Below the pieces are notes generated by a model that saw only the letters and a list, made by a program, of their open reading frames with translations, was not told the origin of the DNA and searched no databases. A stretch of DNA of 64,000 bases from Bradyrhizobium sp. Rc3b. Its GTDB lineage: Bacteria > Pseudomonadota > Alphaproteobacteria > Rhizobiales > Xanthobacteraceae. A program made the translations under genes and the position numbers. The stretch covers positions 82,349 through 146,348 of the forward strand of contig NZ_FOUS01000020.1 in the NCBI RefSeq assembly GCF_900114915.1, given 5' to 3'. Numbering within the stretch: the stretch's first letter is position 1; every line of letters starts with the position of its first letter. Positions 1 to 8,335 of this stretch are shown in pieces.

Positions 1-1047
1 CAGTTGCTGCAACTCGTCACCGCTGAAGATCTTGATGCGATGCTCGAATTGTCCAGTTCTGATCCGCTCCACGCCCTCTTCAAGTTGCTTGATCGGGCCG
101 GACATTCTGTGCGCGCGCCAATAGGCGAGCGCCAGCGCGATGAGAACACCAAAGACAATGAGAATTGACGAGCGCCACAACGCCGCGCGAATTGATGCAA
201 AGGCTTCCGAGACCGGCTGCATCGCGATCACCGTCCATCCCACATCGGCGGCCTGAACGGATAGTGCCACCACCGGGTTGCCTCGGTCCCCGGTTATCGC
301 CGCCGCTCCGCTCGCCGCGCCGGCGAGATGCTTGATCCGGCCGAAGCTGCCCGAGCTGGCGCGGCCGCGCAGGACCAGACTGATATCGGGATGTGCGATC
401 AGATGACCGGAATCATCGACAACAATGGCGTAGCCGGTCTCGCCAATTCTAATGGCTGCGATGACATCCCAGATCAGCTTCAGATTGACCTCGGCGATCG
501 CAACCCCCGCGGCCGGCAGGCTCCCGGCAACCGCGATCCTCATGTAGGGCTCTGAATCTCGCTGGTACTGAACCGGTCCGTACCAAACCTTGTTGGCGCG
601 TGCGCCCAGAACAGCGGGATCCGTAGACATATCAATGCCGCGCCCGGTCCTGTTCAGATGCAGCCTGGAAACAAAGACCCGTTCGGCACCGGTCTCATCC
701 AGCAGCGAAACCGAAACGATTGCGGGCACCTGCTGGAGGAGGCGCAAGGCATCGATCTTGTGTTGCGCATCGTCTCCGACAGACCAGGGAAGCTGCACCA
801 TCCAACCCAGCTGATCTCGGATGCCATCCGTGAACGCCTCGATCCTGTCGGACGCCGACCGAGCATCGGCCTGCAGCACCGCGCTGATCTGGCGGCGCTG
901 GTCTCGGTAACCGAAAGAAGCCTCGACGGCCGCGCCGAGTATCAGAGGCACGACCGCAGCGACAAACAACGTCGCGAAGTACTTGCAGAACAGCGAGCGA
1001 CGCGGGGGCATCGTACACGAAGAGGACTGCGCAGCACCGTCCGTCAT
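1..1047 (-). CDS. Cache/HAMP membrane sensor, 3' end beyond the window
   Basis: Open frame of 349 codons without a stop, read on the minus strand from ATG 1047 to the window edge. A short cytoplasmic start is followed by a first membrane helix (about residues 23-42), a large periplasmic region with a dCache-type motif (GYAIVVDDSGHLIAHPD, about residues 205-222), a second helix (about 290-308), and a HAMP linker that ends in GDELQQL at the edge. The output domain (histidine kinase, cyclase or methyl-accepting) lies outside, so the class cannot be named. The start lies 8 bp after the stop of the binding-protein gene upstream, so the two are almost certainly cotranscribed. Inference: the binding protein may present a ligand to this sensor. 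Confidence 0.8.
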   Translation of the reverse strand, partial: MTDGAAQSSSCTMPPRRSLFCKYFATLFVAAVVPLILGAAVEASFGYRDQRRQISAVLQADARSASDRIEAFTDGIRDQLGWMVQLPWSVGDDAQHKIDALRLLQQVPAIVSVSLLDETGAERVFVSRLHLNRTGRGIDMSTDPAVLGARANKVWYGPVQYQRDSEPYMRIAVAGSLPAAGVAIAEVNLKLIWDVIAAIRIGETGYAIVVDDSGHLIAHPDISLVLRGRASSGSFGRIKHLAGAASGAAAITGDRGNPVVALSVQAADVGWTVIAMQPVSEAFASIRAALWRSSILIVFGVLIALALAYWRAHRMSGPIKQLEEGVERIRTGQFEHRIKIFSGDELQQL

Positions 1048-1055
1048 AACTACTC

Positions 1056-2027
1056 TCAGGAGATCACCTTGCTGGCGCGAAACAGGATCGACGACACATC
1101 CAGGTCGATACCCAGAAGCCTGGCTGTCTTCAGATTGACTGCCAGTTCAAACTTCTCGGGGCGCATCACCGGAAGATCTGACGGATTTTCACCGCGCAGG
1201 ATGCGATCGGCATAAGTGGCAAGCCGAAAATAGGTCGTGCGCTGGTTTGCGCCGTAACTCAAGAGACCTCCAGCGTCACAATATTCAGACCAGCCAAACA
1301 TCGAAGGCAGCCGGTGCGCGATTGCAAACTCCGCAATCTTCGCACGATGCACCAGCGTCACGACATCGGGAAACACGAGGAGAGCATCCGCGTCCACTTT
1401 GCCGGCGGCCATCAACCCATTCTCGATTTCGCGAGCGCCACAGAACGGAACGTAGGCTGCCTCAATGCCGAGCTTCCGGCACGACTCCAAAGTCGCACGC
1501 CATTCCAGTGGCTCTCCCGGATGATCCGTGTTGGAGAGAACCGCCAGTTTTCGCAGCTTTGGATAAATGTCCTTGAGCAGCTCAACGCGCTTTCCTGCCA
1601 GCTCGAGCGACAGGAATGTGCTGCCGGTGAAATTGGTGCCGGGGTGAGCAAGGCTCTTCACCACACCCAAAGCGACGGGGTCACCGCTCAATGCAAACAG
1701 CACGGGGATGTCGGTGACCGCAGTCATGACGCGTGTCGCCGGACCGCTCGAGACCACAAGGTCGATATCCCCTCGCTGCAACTCGGAGACGATCTTGCGC
1801 AGTGCCTGCGGATCTCCGGGGGCATAATGCGTCTCGAAGGTCACGGTCTTGCCCTCGACGTATCCCAGCGCGCGCATTCCCTCGCGAAAGCCGTCCAGGA
1901 AGGGATCTGGTTGGGACTCGGTGGAGACCCAGAAGATTCGATGCAGCTTGGCTCCGCCCTGCGCCCGTGCGATCGCAGGCCAGGCCAGTCCTCCACCAAT
2001 CAACAAGATGAACTCTCGTCTTTTCAT
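1056..2027 (-). CDS. ABC-type substrate-binding protein, PF04392 family
   Basis: 323 residues. The start is set at ATG 2027 because the protein then begins MKRREFILLIGGGLAWP, an export signal of the kind seen on many bradyrhizobial PF04392 (TrpX/ABC_sub_bind) proteins; the frame extends 41 codons further upstream without any family resemblance. The C-terminal part (PVMRPEKFELAVNLKTAR, then DVSSILFRASKVI) is the family's usual ending. These are periplasmic solute-binding proteins of ABC importers, but no permease or ATPase gene lies beside it; the only partner is the Cache/HAMP sensor 8 bp downstream. The ligand cannot be read from sequence. Confidence 0.85.
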   Translation of the reverse strand: MKRREFILLIGGGLAWPAIARAQGGAKLHRIFWVSTESQPDPFLDGFREGMRALGYVEGKTVTFETHYAPGDPQALRKIVSELQRGDIDLVVSSGPATRVMTAVTDIPVLFALSGDPVALGVVKSLAHPGTNFTGSTFLSLELAGKRVELLKDIYPKLRKLAVLSNTDHPGEPLEWRATLESCRKLGIEAAYVPFCGAREIENGLMAAGKVDADALLVFPDVVTLVHRAKIAEFAIAHRLPSMFGWSEYCDAGGLLSYGANQRTTYFRLATYADRILRGENPSDLPVMRPEKFELAVNLKTARLLGIDLDVSSILFRASKVIS

Positions 2028-2600
2028 GCGAGCACCTGTCGAAGCTGCGCCGTCAATTCCGGCCGCAGACCAAGATCCTAGCTGTGCATCTGATGACTGC
2101 GCTCGGTATCGCGCTCCGCAAGCGGACTGTCGCGACACCGGCTCCAACATTTGTCGCTGAGAGCATGCTCAGAGATTGGGCTGGTGGGACGATTTGTCCT
2201 TGAGGTGCGCTTGAGTTTTGCTTGAGACCGGCCCGATCGAGATCAAAACGGCCTTACTTGGTGCATAGCGCGGTGTCAGAACACCTCGGCGGCGGATCCG
2301 GGCGGGCTACGCGTCTTAAGAGGACAACCGGAACTCACATCCTGAGCCAGTGCCCTTGACCCGTTACAGGGTGTGACTGCAGCGCGCCTTCGGCAGTTCA
2401 CGCCCTAGAGCCTGTACTCATAAAAGGCAATGTCCGCTGCTGAGGGACGAGCGGAGATCTTCTGATCGGCCGGAATACTACGGCTTGTGACCCAAAGCGG
2501 TCCTGCGCCCACACGCCCCGCATCTACCCGCAGTGAGTGCAACAACTATCGAGACGTGATACTCTGCGTTCCATCGTCCTCAATCTGCGATGAGGATCGA
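2028..2600. other. Intergenic space between divergent binding-protein genes
   Basis: 573 bp between two PF04392 genes that point away from each other, so it must hold both promoters, though I see no clear -35/-10 pair. Pieces of the dispersed repeat described for this region are present: GTACTCATAAAA with AATGTCCGCTGCTGAGGG near 2413-2446, and TGACCCAAAGCGGTCCTG at 2488-2505. No credible reading frame is seen. Confidence 0.6.
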
Positions 2601-3575
2601 ATGAAGCGGCGGGAGTTCATAGCGGGCACTGCGGCGCTGCTCGTTCCGCCGAGCCATTTGCATGCCCAAACGAAGCCTCGGCGGATGGGTTTCCTTGGCG
2701 TTTGGGCAGATGAGCCGGCTCGCGATCCGATTCATGCCGCATGGCTCAGCGGCTTGCGGGAGAAGGGTTGGATCGAGGGCAAGAACCTGCTTGTCGAATA
2801 TCGTTATGCCCCGGATCGTCTGCCAGCTTTGGCCGCCGAGTTGGTTGCCTTAATTCCCGATGTGCTCGTCGCCCCGGGACCGCAGGCAGCGCAAGCCCTG
2901 AAATCAGCAACCTCCACCATTCCGATTGTCTTCGTGGCTGTGGCCGATCCGCTGGGGCTCGACATCGTGCCAAGCCTCTCGCGACCAAGCGGCAACATAA
3001 CAGGCCTTGCGACCATGGTTCCCGATGACTTCGGCGCGAAACGCCTCGAGATCCTCAGGGAACTCGTCCCCAGCGCCTCGAAAATCGCGCTCTTGGTCAA
3101 TCCGAACAATCCGATGCACAGACTTAACTTCGGAGAATTTTTGTCTCGCACGGCCCAGAGGCTCGGTGTGGCCTTGCTGACAGTTGAAGCGACGACGGCC
3201 GAGGAACTCGACGTCGGCTTTGCATCGGCCGCCGCCCAACATGCCGATGCCGTCCTCGATCTGGGTGATGGTCTAACTTTTTTCCAGGCTCCGCGAATTG
3301 TCGCGCTCGCCGCGAAACATCATCTGCCGACAAGCTACTTGTTCCGACGATGCGCCGACCTCGGGGGGTTAATCGTCTACGGCCCCGATTTTGCCGATCT
3401 GTACCGCCGTGCAGCCGGCTATGTCGACAAAATCCTCAGAGGCACCAAGCCCGCCGACCTGCCGGTAGAACAGCCGAGCAAATTCGACCTGGTGATCAAT
3501 TTGAAGACTGCGAAAGCGCTCGGCCTCACCGTGCCGCCCTCGTTGCTTATCCGCGCCGACGAGGTGATCGAATAG
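2601..3575 (+). CDS. ABC-type substrate-binding protein, PF04392 family
   Basis: 324 residues beginning MKRREFIAGTAALLVPP, a signal like that of the protein encoded at 1056-2027; the upstream extension to 2487 runs through repeat sequence and is rejected. The whole chain fits the family: RRMGFLGVWADEPARD near the mature N terminus, then LVALIPDVLVAPGPQAAQAL, and a C terminus PVEQPSKFDLVINLKTAKALGL followed by PPSLLIRADEVIE. It stands alone, without permease, ATPase or sensor in the same orientation. It is likely a paralogue of the 1056-2027 protein rather than a tandem duplicate, since the two sequences have diverged widely. Ligand unknown. Confidence 0.87.
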   Translation: MKRREFIAGTAALLVPPSHLHAQTKPRRMGFLGVWADEPARDPIHAAWLSGLREKGWIEGKNLLVEYRYAPDRLPALAAELVALIPDVLVAPGPQAAQALKSATSTIPIVFVAVADPLGLDIVPSLSRPSGNITGLATMVPDDFGAKRLEILRELVPSASKIALLVNPNNPMHRLNFGEFLSRTAQRLGVALLTVEATTAEELDVGFASAAAQHADAVLDLGDGLTFFQAPRIVALAAKHHLPTSYLFRRCADLGGLIVYGPDFADLYRRAAGYVDKILRGTKPADLPVEQPSKFDLVINLKTAKALGLTVPPSLLIRADEVIE

Positions 3576-3608
3576 CGACGAAAATTGCGGCGGTGCATGA
3601 GTCCGTTC

Positions 3609-3675
3609 ATGGCCCGTAGCGGACGTTCACGGTGACGCCGCCTGAGGGCTGCTTTTGACCCAAAGCCGACATTTC
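3609..3675. repeat. Dispersed intergenic repeat, copy A (two half-units)
   Basis: The copy has two half-units, GGCCCGTAGCGGACGTTCA and TTTTGACCCAAAGCCGACAT, separated by a spacer containing GGTGACGCCGCCTGAGGG. The same arrangement, nearly identical over more than 50 bp, recurs at 6690-6757. It lies directly after the stop of the upstream binding-protein gene. Read on the other strand such copies give short false frames, such as GSKAA/GQKR peptides. Confidence 0.75.
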
Positions 3676-3761
3676 TCCCACACAACCGGAGACTGCTGCG
3701 AATATTGACACAATCTTACTATGTTGCTTGCCGCAGTAGGTTTATCGATTGGGGTCATTTA

Positions 3762-4727
3762 GTGATCACGAAGTATTTGTCTTGCTTTCTCATCCTGTGT
3801 TCTTTGTCCATTCCTGCGCGAGGGGCTGGGCTTCAGCTCCTACAGGGGCCGGGGCTTGAAGGCGCTATTTGGTATCCGTGCTCAGCCGACCCGAGCGATG
3901 TACCACTCGGCGAGCTTGCACCACCGGCAGTTATGAGTCTTAGGGGCGTAAAGGATTGTTCGATATCGCCGGCAAAGTTGCCATTGGTCATTTTCTCCCA
4001 CGGCCGAGGTGCGTGGTTCGGAGCGCATCACGACACCGCGGAAGCATTAGCGGACGCTGGTTTTGCAGTTGCTGCCATCAATCATCCCGGAGACAACGCC
4101 AACGATTCGTCACGACGCGATACTTTGTCGGTATGGGGATCGCGACCGGCCGACATGGTCCGCTTATTGAACTTCCTACTAAAGGATTGGAAAGACCGAG
4201 ATGTCGTCGACCATGACAGAATAGGTCTCTTCGGCTTCTCTCTAGGCGGCTACACCGGACTAGTGCTCGCAGGCGCCAATCCAGATACGGAGCGCTTTGC
4301 TGCCCGATGCACATCGAAGATTGGCTCCTGTGCGGAACTCCATAGCGGCGCAAGCTTGCCCAGCCTGCCGCGGGATACGAGGATCAAAGCGGCTGTGCTG
4401 GCCGATGCTGCCTTGTCGACAGCCTTCACCCAGGAAAGCGTGAAAGGCGTACAAATTCCATTGCAAGTCTGGCGGTCCGAGTTGGGTGGATACGGTGTGG
4501 ATGCGGGAGGCACGAGCCGCTTGGCCGGTATCCTACCGGGGCCACCCGAAATTCACGTTGTCCCGGCCGATCACTACGCATTTTTGGCGCCTTGCTCACC
4601 TGCGCTGGCGGAGGCCAATCCGCGCATCTGCATCGACACCCCGCCAACTTTCGATAGGCAAGCCTTTCATCGCGACTTCGATACGAGCGTCATTCGGTTC
4701 TTTCGGAAGCATCTCGTTAGCCAGTGA
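3762..4727 (+). CDS. Exported alpha/beta hydrolase, dienelactone-hydrolase-like
   Basis: 321 residues from GTG 3762, which has GGGG seven bases upstream and gives a clean signal peptide (ITKYLSCFLILCSLSIPARGAG); a TTG at 3705 in the same frame would bury the signal. The serine hydrolase landmarks are in order: an oxyanion-loop HGRGAWFGAHHDTAEALADAG, a nucleophile elbow GLFGFSLGGYTG with Ser in GFSLGG, and a late histidine in VPADHYAFLAPC. The order matches the predicted dienelactone hydrolase group (COG4188). Its cysteines (TSKIGSCAEL, APCSPAL, RICID) suit a disulfide-bonded periplasmic protein. Substrate unknown. Base composition is lower in GC than the core genes, which may mean transfer. 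Confidence 0.8.
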   Translation: MITKYLSCFLILCSLSIPARGAGLQLLQGPGLEGAIWYPCSADPSDVPLGELAPPAVMSLRGVKDCSISPAKLPLVIFSHGRGAWFGAHHDTAEALADAGFAVAAINHPGDNANDSSRRDTLSVWGSRPADMVRLLNFLLKDWKDRDVVDHDRIGLFGFSLGGYTGLVLAGANPDTERFAARCTSKIGSCAELHSGASLPSLPRDTRIKAAVLADAALSTAFTQESVKGVQIPLQVWRSELGGYGVDAGGTSRLAGILPGPPEIHVVPADHYAFLAPCSPALAEANPRICIDTPPTFDRQAFHRDFDTSVIRFFRKHLVSQ

Positions 4728-4740
4728 CTGAAGGCCGAGG

Positions 4741-4818
4741 ATGACCGCTTCTGGCCCAAAGCTGACGTTTGTCGATGCTTGGTCGAAAGTCCGCAAGTGA
4801 CCCAAAGCGGACCTTTGC
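4741..4818. repeat. Dispersed intergenic repeat, copy B
   Basis: Two half-units, CTTCTGGCCCAAAGCTGACGTT and GTGACCCAAAGCGGACCTT, with a 37 bp spacer. It has the same architecture as copy A, but is more diverged in the spacer. It follows the hydrolase stop and precedes a small exported protein gene. Confidence 0.7.
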
Positions 4819-4891
4819 GCTGGCAGTTCTCGGCAGCTATGATCCCAGCCCATGAAGACAGCATCTGACATAGCAACGAGGCTTGTCGTCG

Positions 4892-5290
4892 ATGAGACTA
4901 GTGTGCGTGTTCCTGTTGCTTGCATCGATGCAGTCCGTCGGTGCGCAGCAGCAAAGCTCGAAAATAACTTTACGCTGCACTGGAACGAGTAGGTTGGTGG
5001 GTAAGCCCGGAGCAGAGTTGGAATTTACGCCCCTCTCCAATCTCAGCATCATTGTGAACGACGTCGATCAAACAGTGTCGTTCCAGGATAAGATCGTACC
5101 GATCACGAAGATTACTCCCTTGCTTGTCGGGTTCAGCAGCCAATACGCGAATGGGAGGCCGACCATCTCTGGCCGGATCGATCGGCTGACCGAGAGCGTC
5201 GAAATCGATTGGAAGTACGAAAACGTCAGCGAGAACACCCATTGGGAGCTTAAATGCCGTCCCGAAGCTCCCTTTCGTGATTGGGGGTGA
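4892..5290 (+). CDS. Small exported protein of unknown function
   Basis: 132 residues from ATG 4892, chosen because it gives a proper signal peptide, MRLVCVFLLLASMQSVGAQ, with cleavage after VGA; the frame opens three codons earlier at TTG 4883. The mature part is rich in beta-strand-forming residues with two cysteines (TLRCTG and WELKCRP), likely a disulfide between the first and last strands. I do not recognise a family. A small beta-barrel or lipocalin-like fold is only a guess. It stands alone between two repeat copies. Confidence 0.6.
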   Translation: MRLVCVFLLLASMQSVGAQQQSSKITLRCTGTSRLVGKPGAELEFTPLSNLSIIVNDVDQTVSFQDKIVPITKITPLLVGFSSQYANGRPTISGRIDRLTESVEIDWKYENVSENTHWELKCRPEAPFRDWG

Positions 5291-5379
5291 GCAGCCTTAC
5301 CTAGAGAGTCGGTTCATCCTGACCGGGCACCATAGGGCGCGGCTTATCGATGATATCTGGGCCGACGTGCCACTTTCCG

Positions 5380-5495
5380 TTTCTGGCCCGTGGCTGACTT
5401 CCCCTGTTGGCTTCGCACGGTCCGCTTCCGAGGGCTGAGCGGAAAGCCATTGTGGAGTCGCCGAAGGCAGCCTTTGACCCATTGCGGTCATCGCG
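5380..5495. repeat. Dispersed intergenic repeat, copy C (degenerate)
   Basis: TTTCTGGCCCGTGGCTGAC near 5380 and CCTTTGACCCATTGCGGTCAT near 5471 are diverged half-units of the family. The space between them contains GGTCCGCTTCCGAGGGCTGAGCGGAAAG, a further rearranged piece. Confidence 0.55.
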
Positions 5496-5572
5496 GAACG
5501 CAGGCAAGGTCGATTGTGATTTATGAGGGCGATCGTCAAGTGTCGCCTGTCTGGCCTGCCACGGGGAATGAG

Positions 5573-5845
5573 ATGACAGGCGAAAGCATTGCGGCAGCAG
5601 GCAATACAGAAGTCCCAGCATACCTTACGCTAATCGAACATGGATATTCGGTTGATCGTATCGATAAGGACGGTGAGGAGCGCTGGATAGCGAAGAAAGG
5701 AGCGCTCCAGCTTATGGCCGGCTGTCCGTTAGAACTCCTCGGTCTGTCCCTGTTGAGAAGCGAACGTGGGCCACGTTGGCAGGCAAGCGACAACGAGATT
5801 GATGAGTTTTTGAAGCGGTTCTATCCGTCTGCTGGACGACCATGA
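5573..5845 (+). CDS. Small hypothetical protein
   Basis: 90 residues from ATG 5573, which has GGGGA eight bases upstream; the frame is open from 5390, but that part runs through repeat sequence and gives arginine-rich nonsense. The likely protein starts MTGESIAAAGNTEVPAYL and contains EHGYSVDRI, RWIAKKG and a C-terminal NEIDEFLKRFYP. It is soluble, mildly acidic, with alternating helix and strand potential. No signal peptide and no recognised domain. It sits between repeat copies on both sides. Confidence 0.55.
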   Translation: MTGESIAAAGNTEVPAYLTLIEHGYSVDRIDKDGEERWIAKKGALQLMAGCPLELLGLSLLRSERGPRWQASDNEIDEFLKRFYPSAGRP

Positions 5846-5869
5846 TCGTCATCGTGCCATTTAGCAATG

Positions 5870-5943
5870 TCGGTTTATGGCCCATAGCTGGCCTTTACGG
5901 CGGCGTCGCGGAGGACTGCTTCTGACCCGAAGCGGACGTTAGC
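5870..5943. repeat. Dispersed intergenic repeat, copy D
   Basis: TTTATGGCCCATAGCTGGCCTT and CTTCTGACCCGAAGCGGACGTT half-units with the usual spacer of about 30 bp. The right end supplies the stop codon (TTA read on the minus strand) of the membrane protein gene at 5939-6310. Confidence 0.65.
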
Positions 5944-6310
5944 TGCCTCGTCGGCGGCCTTTCCCGGCGAAGAGTATCAGTAGCGGATACGCCAGCGCGA
6001 GAATGAAGATCCCGTCGAACAAATAGATCGCCACTCCGCGTCCAGACGGCGCTTGAGGCCCAAACGTAAACTCTCGTGCGTCACTGAACAGGATCGGCAG
6101 GTTGAGAACGGGCGACGTGAAGCCACCGATCCAGCCGTCGCAGGTGAAGCCTTGCTGTCCATCGGACAAACTGCACCCGATGGATTTCAGGAAGGGATAA
6201 AAGAGAAGCTCCAAGGGGGCTACAACGACGGCGACCACCACGATGCATAAGCAAGTCAGGCTCACGCCCCGGGAGACTTTGAGAAAGATCGACCGGGCCA
6301 TTTGGCTCAT
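5939..6310 (-). CDS. Small membrane protein of unknown function
   Basis: 123 residues. An N-terminal helix (SLTCLCIVVVAVVVAPLELLFYP) and a C-terminal helix (GVAIYLFDGIFILALAYPLLILFAG) flank an extracytoplasmic loop with two cysteines (IGCSLSD and FTCDGWIGG). The C terminus is basic (GKGRRRGS), which would place both ends in the cytoplasm. Its start codon overlaps the stop of the short ORF upstream (ATGA, 6307-6310), so translation is probably coupled. No family recognised. The gene ends inside a repeat copy, so the last residues could have been changed by the repeat. Confidence 0.6.
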   Translation of the reverse strand: MSQMARSIFLKVSRGVSLTCLCIVVVAVVVAPLELLFYPFLKSIGCSLSDGQQGFTCDGWIGGFTSPVLNLPILFSDAREFTFGPQAPSGRGVAIYLFDGIFILALAYPLLILFAGKGRRRGS

Positions 6311-6459
6311 CGATAGTCTGCAAGCAAAAGAGCGAGTTTCGCGCCTTCGGCATAGGTCAAATTGGGATCTATGCTGATGGCATAACTTCTAACTTCATCG
6401 ATCACGGCGCGTACTCGAGCTTCGTCGTTACAGCCGACAGTCTCTCGAAACCTTTTCAT
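6307..6459 (-). CDS. 50-residue ORF, second of a coupled small-gene trio
   Basis: ATG 6459 to TGA 6307. The product starts MKRFRETVGCNDEARVRAV and ends in YAEGAKLALLLADYR, which suggests a small helical protein. The start shares a base with the stop of the ORF before it (TGATG) and the stop overlaps the next start (ATGA). The spacing says that the three are translated together. A one-base insertion in the CCCCC run just upstream would fuse it in frame to the ORF at 6459-6611 and give one 101-residue protein, so this may be the second half of a broken gene. No family recognised. Confidence 0.45.
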   Translation of the reverse strand: MKRFRETVGCNDEARVRAVIDEVRSYAISIDPNLTYAEGAKLALLLADYR

Positions 6460-6611
6460 CAGGGGGCATTGGCCACGACCTGCCTAACGAGCGGATCAAG
6501 TTCGGCGCTGCTACGCATCGTCTCATGCGCGACTATCGGCGCCGGGTCGTGCGAGGGGCCGGCCTTGCCGCTGACGAGTTTAAGAACTCCCCTTGGCTTT
6601 TCATCTCTCAT
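6459..6611 (-). CDS. 50-residue ORF, first of a coupled small-gene trio
   Basis: ATG 6611 to TGA 6459. The product starts MRDEKPRGVLKLVSGKAG and ends in LDPLVRQVVANAP. It runs into the next ORF through TGATG. The C-terminal LDPLVRQVVANAP reads like the first part of a helix pair that continues as LMKRFRETVG in the other frame, hence the suspicion of a single gene with a one-base deletion. No strong ribosome binding site is visible ahead of the ATG. No family recognised. Confidence 0.4.
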   Translation of the reverse strand: MRDEKPRGVLKLVSGKAGPSHDPAPIVAHETMRSSAELDPLVRQVVANAP

Positions 6612-7156
6612 GGAGTTGGTCTCGACTTGAGCCCGAACGCATCCCGCGTAACATTACCACGATAGCGCGCCACTTGGCGAGGTCGGCTATTGGCCCGTAG
6701 CGGACGTTCACGGTGACGCCGCCTGAGGGCCGCTTTTGACCCTTAGCGGACATGGCCGCCAAACCGTCTGTTGTCTGGTCTTGCAGCAAAAAGCGGACAT
6801 CAGCTGAAGTCGGCGATTGCCGAATAAACGCAATTTATGAGTACGCCTCCTAGCCATGACGGGCACGCTGTTCTGGCTTGAGTCTCCCTCAACTCGCGCG
6901 ACGATTGGCGGCCACTGCCATATCATTCGCGACACGCTTGTCGTCGATCGTGAGACCCGGTTGCAGTTAGTGCCCCAGGAATGTCGACCGCCAAGCGCTT
7001 TACGTGCGGCACTCTCGACTTCGAAAATGCTAGGCGTCGCATCTTCGACGGCGCGATCGAAGCCAAGTTTCCGTTGGATGCGCTGCCTATCGAAGTGGAA
7101 TGGAAGTCCATCCGACAAACCGCGGCCGCGCCACGGCCAATTCCAGATGGTCGCGC
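6612..7156. other. Intergenic space with repeat copy and doubtful ORFs
   Basis: 545 bp. It carries repeat copy E (6690-6757) and its satellite (AAAAAGCGGACAT near 6787 and TTTATGAGTACGCCTCCTAG at 6834-6853). An open frame at 6981-7265 on the plus strand (product begins MSTAKRFTCGTLDFENARRR) has protein-like composition for its first 45 codons, but it then runs over the 3' end of the next gene and has no ribosome binding site at a proper distance. It may be a remnant. I do not call it as a gene. Confidence 0.5.
6690..6757. repeat. Dispersed intergenic repeat, copy E
   Basis: Half-units TTGGCCCGTAGCGGACGTT and TTTTGACCCTTAGCGGACAT with the spacer GGTGACGCCGCCTGAGGG. It is the best match to copy A. 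On the minus strand it encodes the start of a false frame (MSAKGQKRP) of a kind often annotated as a hypothetical protein. Confidence 0.75.
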
Positions 7157-8335
7157 CTACTCCGGGTATAATTCAACCCCGCCCGAAGTCGGACGGTTGA
7201 AGAGAATGAAGGCAAGCACATTTCCGGGCTCTGAAGTGGCGTCGCTGCGAAGTCCGCCGATCTGACCATCGATCGGGCTTGTATATTCCGCGACGACCTC
7301 ACCGAAAATGTTGCGCTGGATCGCAATTTTTTGGCCCGATTTGACGTTGTCTGTCAGCTTCGTCAGATGCTCGACAATTCCGCCCGAGGTCGCAACAACA
7401 GGCATGAGACCATTGGCTACGAAGACATTTGTATCGCGTCCCGTCCGTCCCATCGGGCTCTTGATGATGCCGTGCAGCCTGAGCACGTTCATTGTGCCCT
7501 CCACGAAGCGAGGGATCATTGCCAGGTCGAGTTTTCGGGCACTGCCTATCTCCGGCGTGAACGCCGGAATGCCCACCTTGAACAGCGCGTCCGAGAGAAG
7601 CCCAGGATAGCCGGGGTTGTCAAAGATCTGGGAGATCGGGAAGAGTTCCGCCATGGCCTTGATCTCGGGGACGTCCATTTTCGCCAGGTGGAAGTCGGCG
7701 GCATCGAGGCCGGTCGCGCCGGTATGGAAATCAAGAACGTAGTCCGAGTTCGGACGGATCAGGTGATTGAACAGGAGACCCGCATGCCGCGCCGGCGCGC
7801 TCGGGGCGTTCTCGTCGCCAGGCCAAACCCGGTTCATATCGACCAGGTCCGTGCCTCGGCCGGAATTTGGCCAGCGTCGGTTCATGCTTTCTATCGCCGG
7901 GCGCGAAATATCGAATATCGCCATGACGGCGCCGCTCATGGCGGCAGGGTCGAGGCCGTTGATGATGGCTTGCACCGCATAGATCGAGCTCATTTCATCG
8001 CCGTGGACGCCGCTCGTGAGAGTGATCCGTTTGCCTGGGCTTGTTCCGCGCATGACGGTGACAGATACAAGCCACGGCTGGCCTGATGGACCTTCGACGC
8101 CGCGGAAAAAGAGCCGATGAACCTTTCCCGCCTCGAGGTCGGCAATACCGAGCGCGCTGACTACCGGTTTTCCGTCCACAGTACTGCCGGTGTAGACCGT
8201 TCCTCCCGGCAGCTTGGTGGCGGCGGTTTGTGCCGCAGCATGATTGGAAGACATGACCGATGATGCAGCCCCCACGGCTGCAAGGGTAGTTGCACGCATG
8301 AAGTCGCGACGATCGGTGCTCCGCTGATCTGTCAT
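7157..8335 (-). CDS. Tat-exported succinylglutamate desuccinylase/aspartoacylase-like protein
   Basis: 392 residues. The start MTDQRSTDRRDFMRATTLAAVG carries a twin-arginine signal (DRRDFMR) and an AQ cleavage site near residue 36, so the enzyme acts in the periplasm. The zinc site of the M14-like AstE/AspA family is visible: SGVHGDE (His and Glu, about residue 110) and DFHTGA (His). Other conserved pieces are DLVDMNRVWPGDE and GIPAFTPEIGSARK. The family hydrolyses N-acyl amino acids or similar amides; the substrate here is unknown. It stands alone between repeat copies. Confidence 0.83.
   Translation of the reverse strand: MTDQRSTDRRDFMRATTLAAVGAASSVMSSNHAAAQTAATKLPGGTVYTGSTVDGKPVVSALGIADLEAGKVHRLFFRGVEGPSGQPWLVSVTVMRGTSPGKRITLTSGVHGDEMSSIYAVQAIINGLDPAAMSGAVMAIFDISRPAIESMNRRWPNSGRGTDLVDMNRVWPGDENAPSAPARHAGLLFNHLIRPNSDYVLDFHTGATGLDAADFHLAKMDVPEIKAMAELFPISQIFDNPGYPGLLSDALFKVGIPAFTPEIGSARKLDLAMIPRFVEGTMNVLRLHGIIKSPMGRTGRDTNVFVANGLMPVVATSGGIVEHLTKLTDNVKSGQKIAIQRNIFGEVVAEYTSPIDGQIGGLRSDATSEPGNVLAFILFNRPTSGGVELYPE

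Noticed and set aside
3419..3685. 88-codon minus-strand ORF containing YSITSSARISNEGGTVRPSA
   Set aside because: It is antisense to the C terminus of the PF04392 binding protein plus a repeat copy. Such ORFs are probably often annotated as hypothetical proteins for this reason.
6601..6789. 62-codon minus-strand ORF starting with MSAKGQKR-type peptide
   Set aside because: It is the reading of the dispersed repeat copy E and not a conserved protein.
6981..7265. 94-codon plus-strand ORF
   Set aside because: Protein-like in its first half, but it lacks a spaced ribosome binding site and overlaps the end of the next gene; not enough support.
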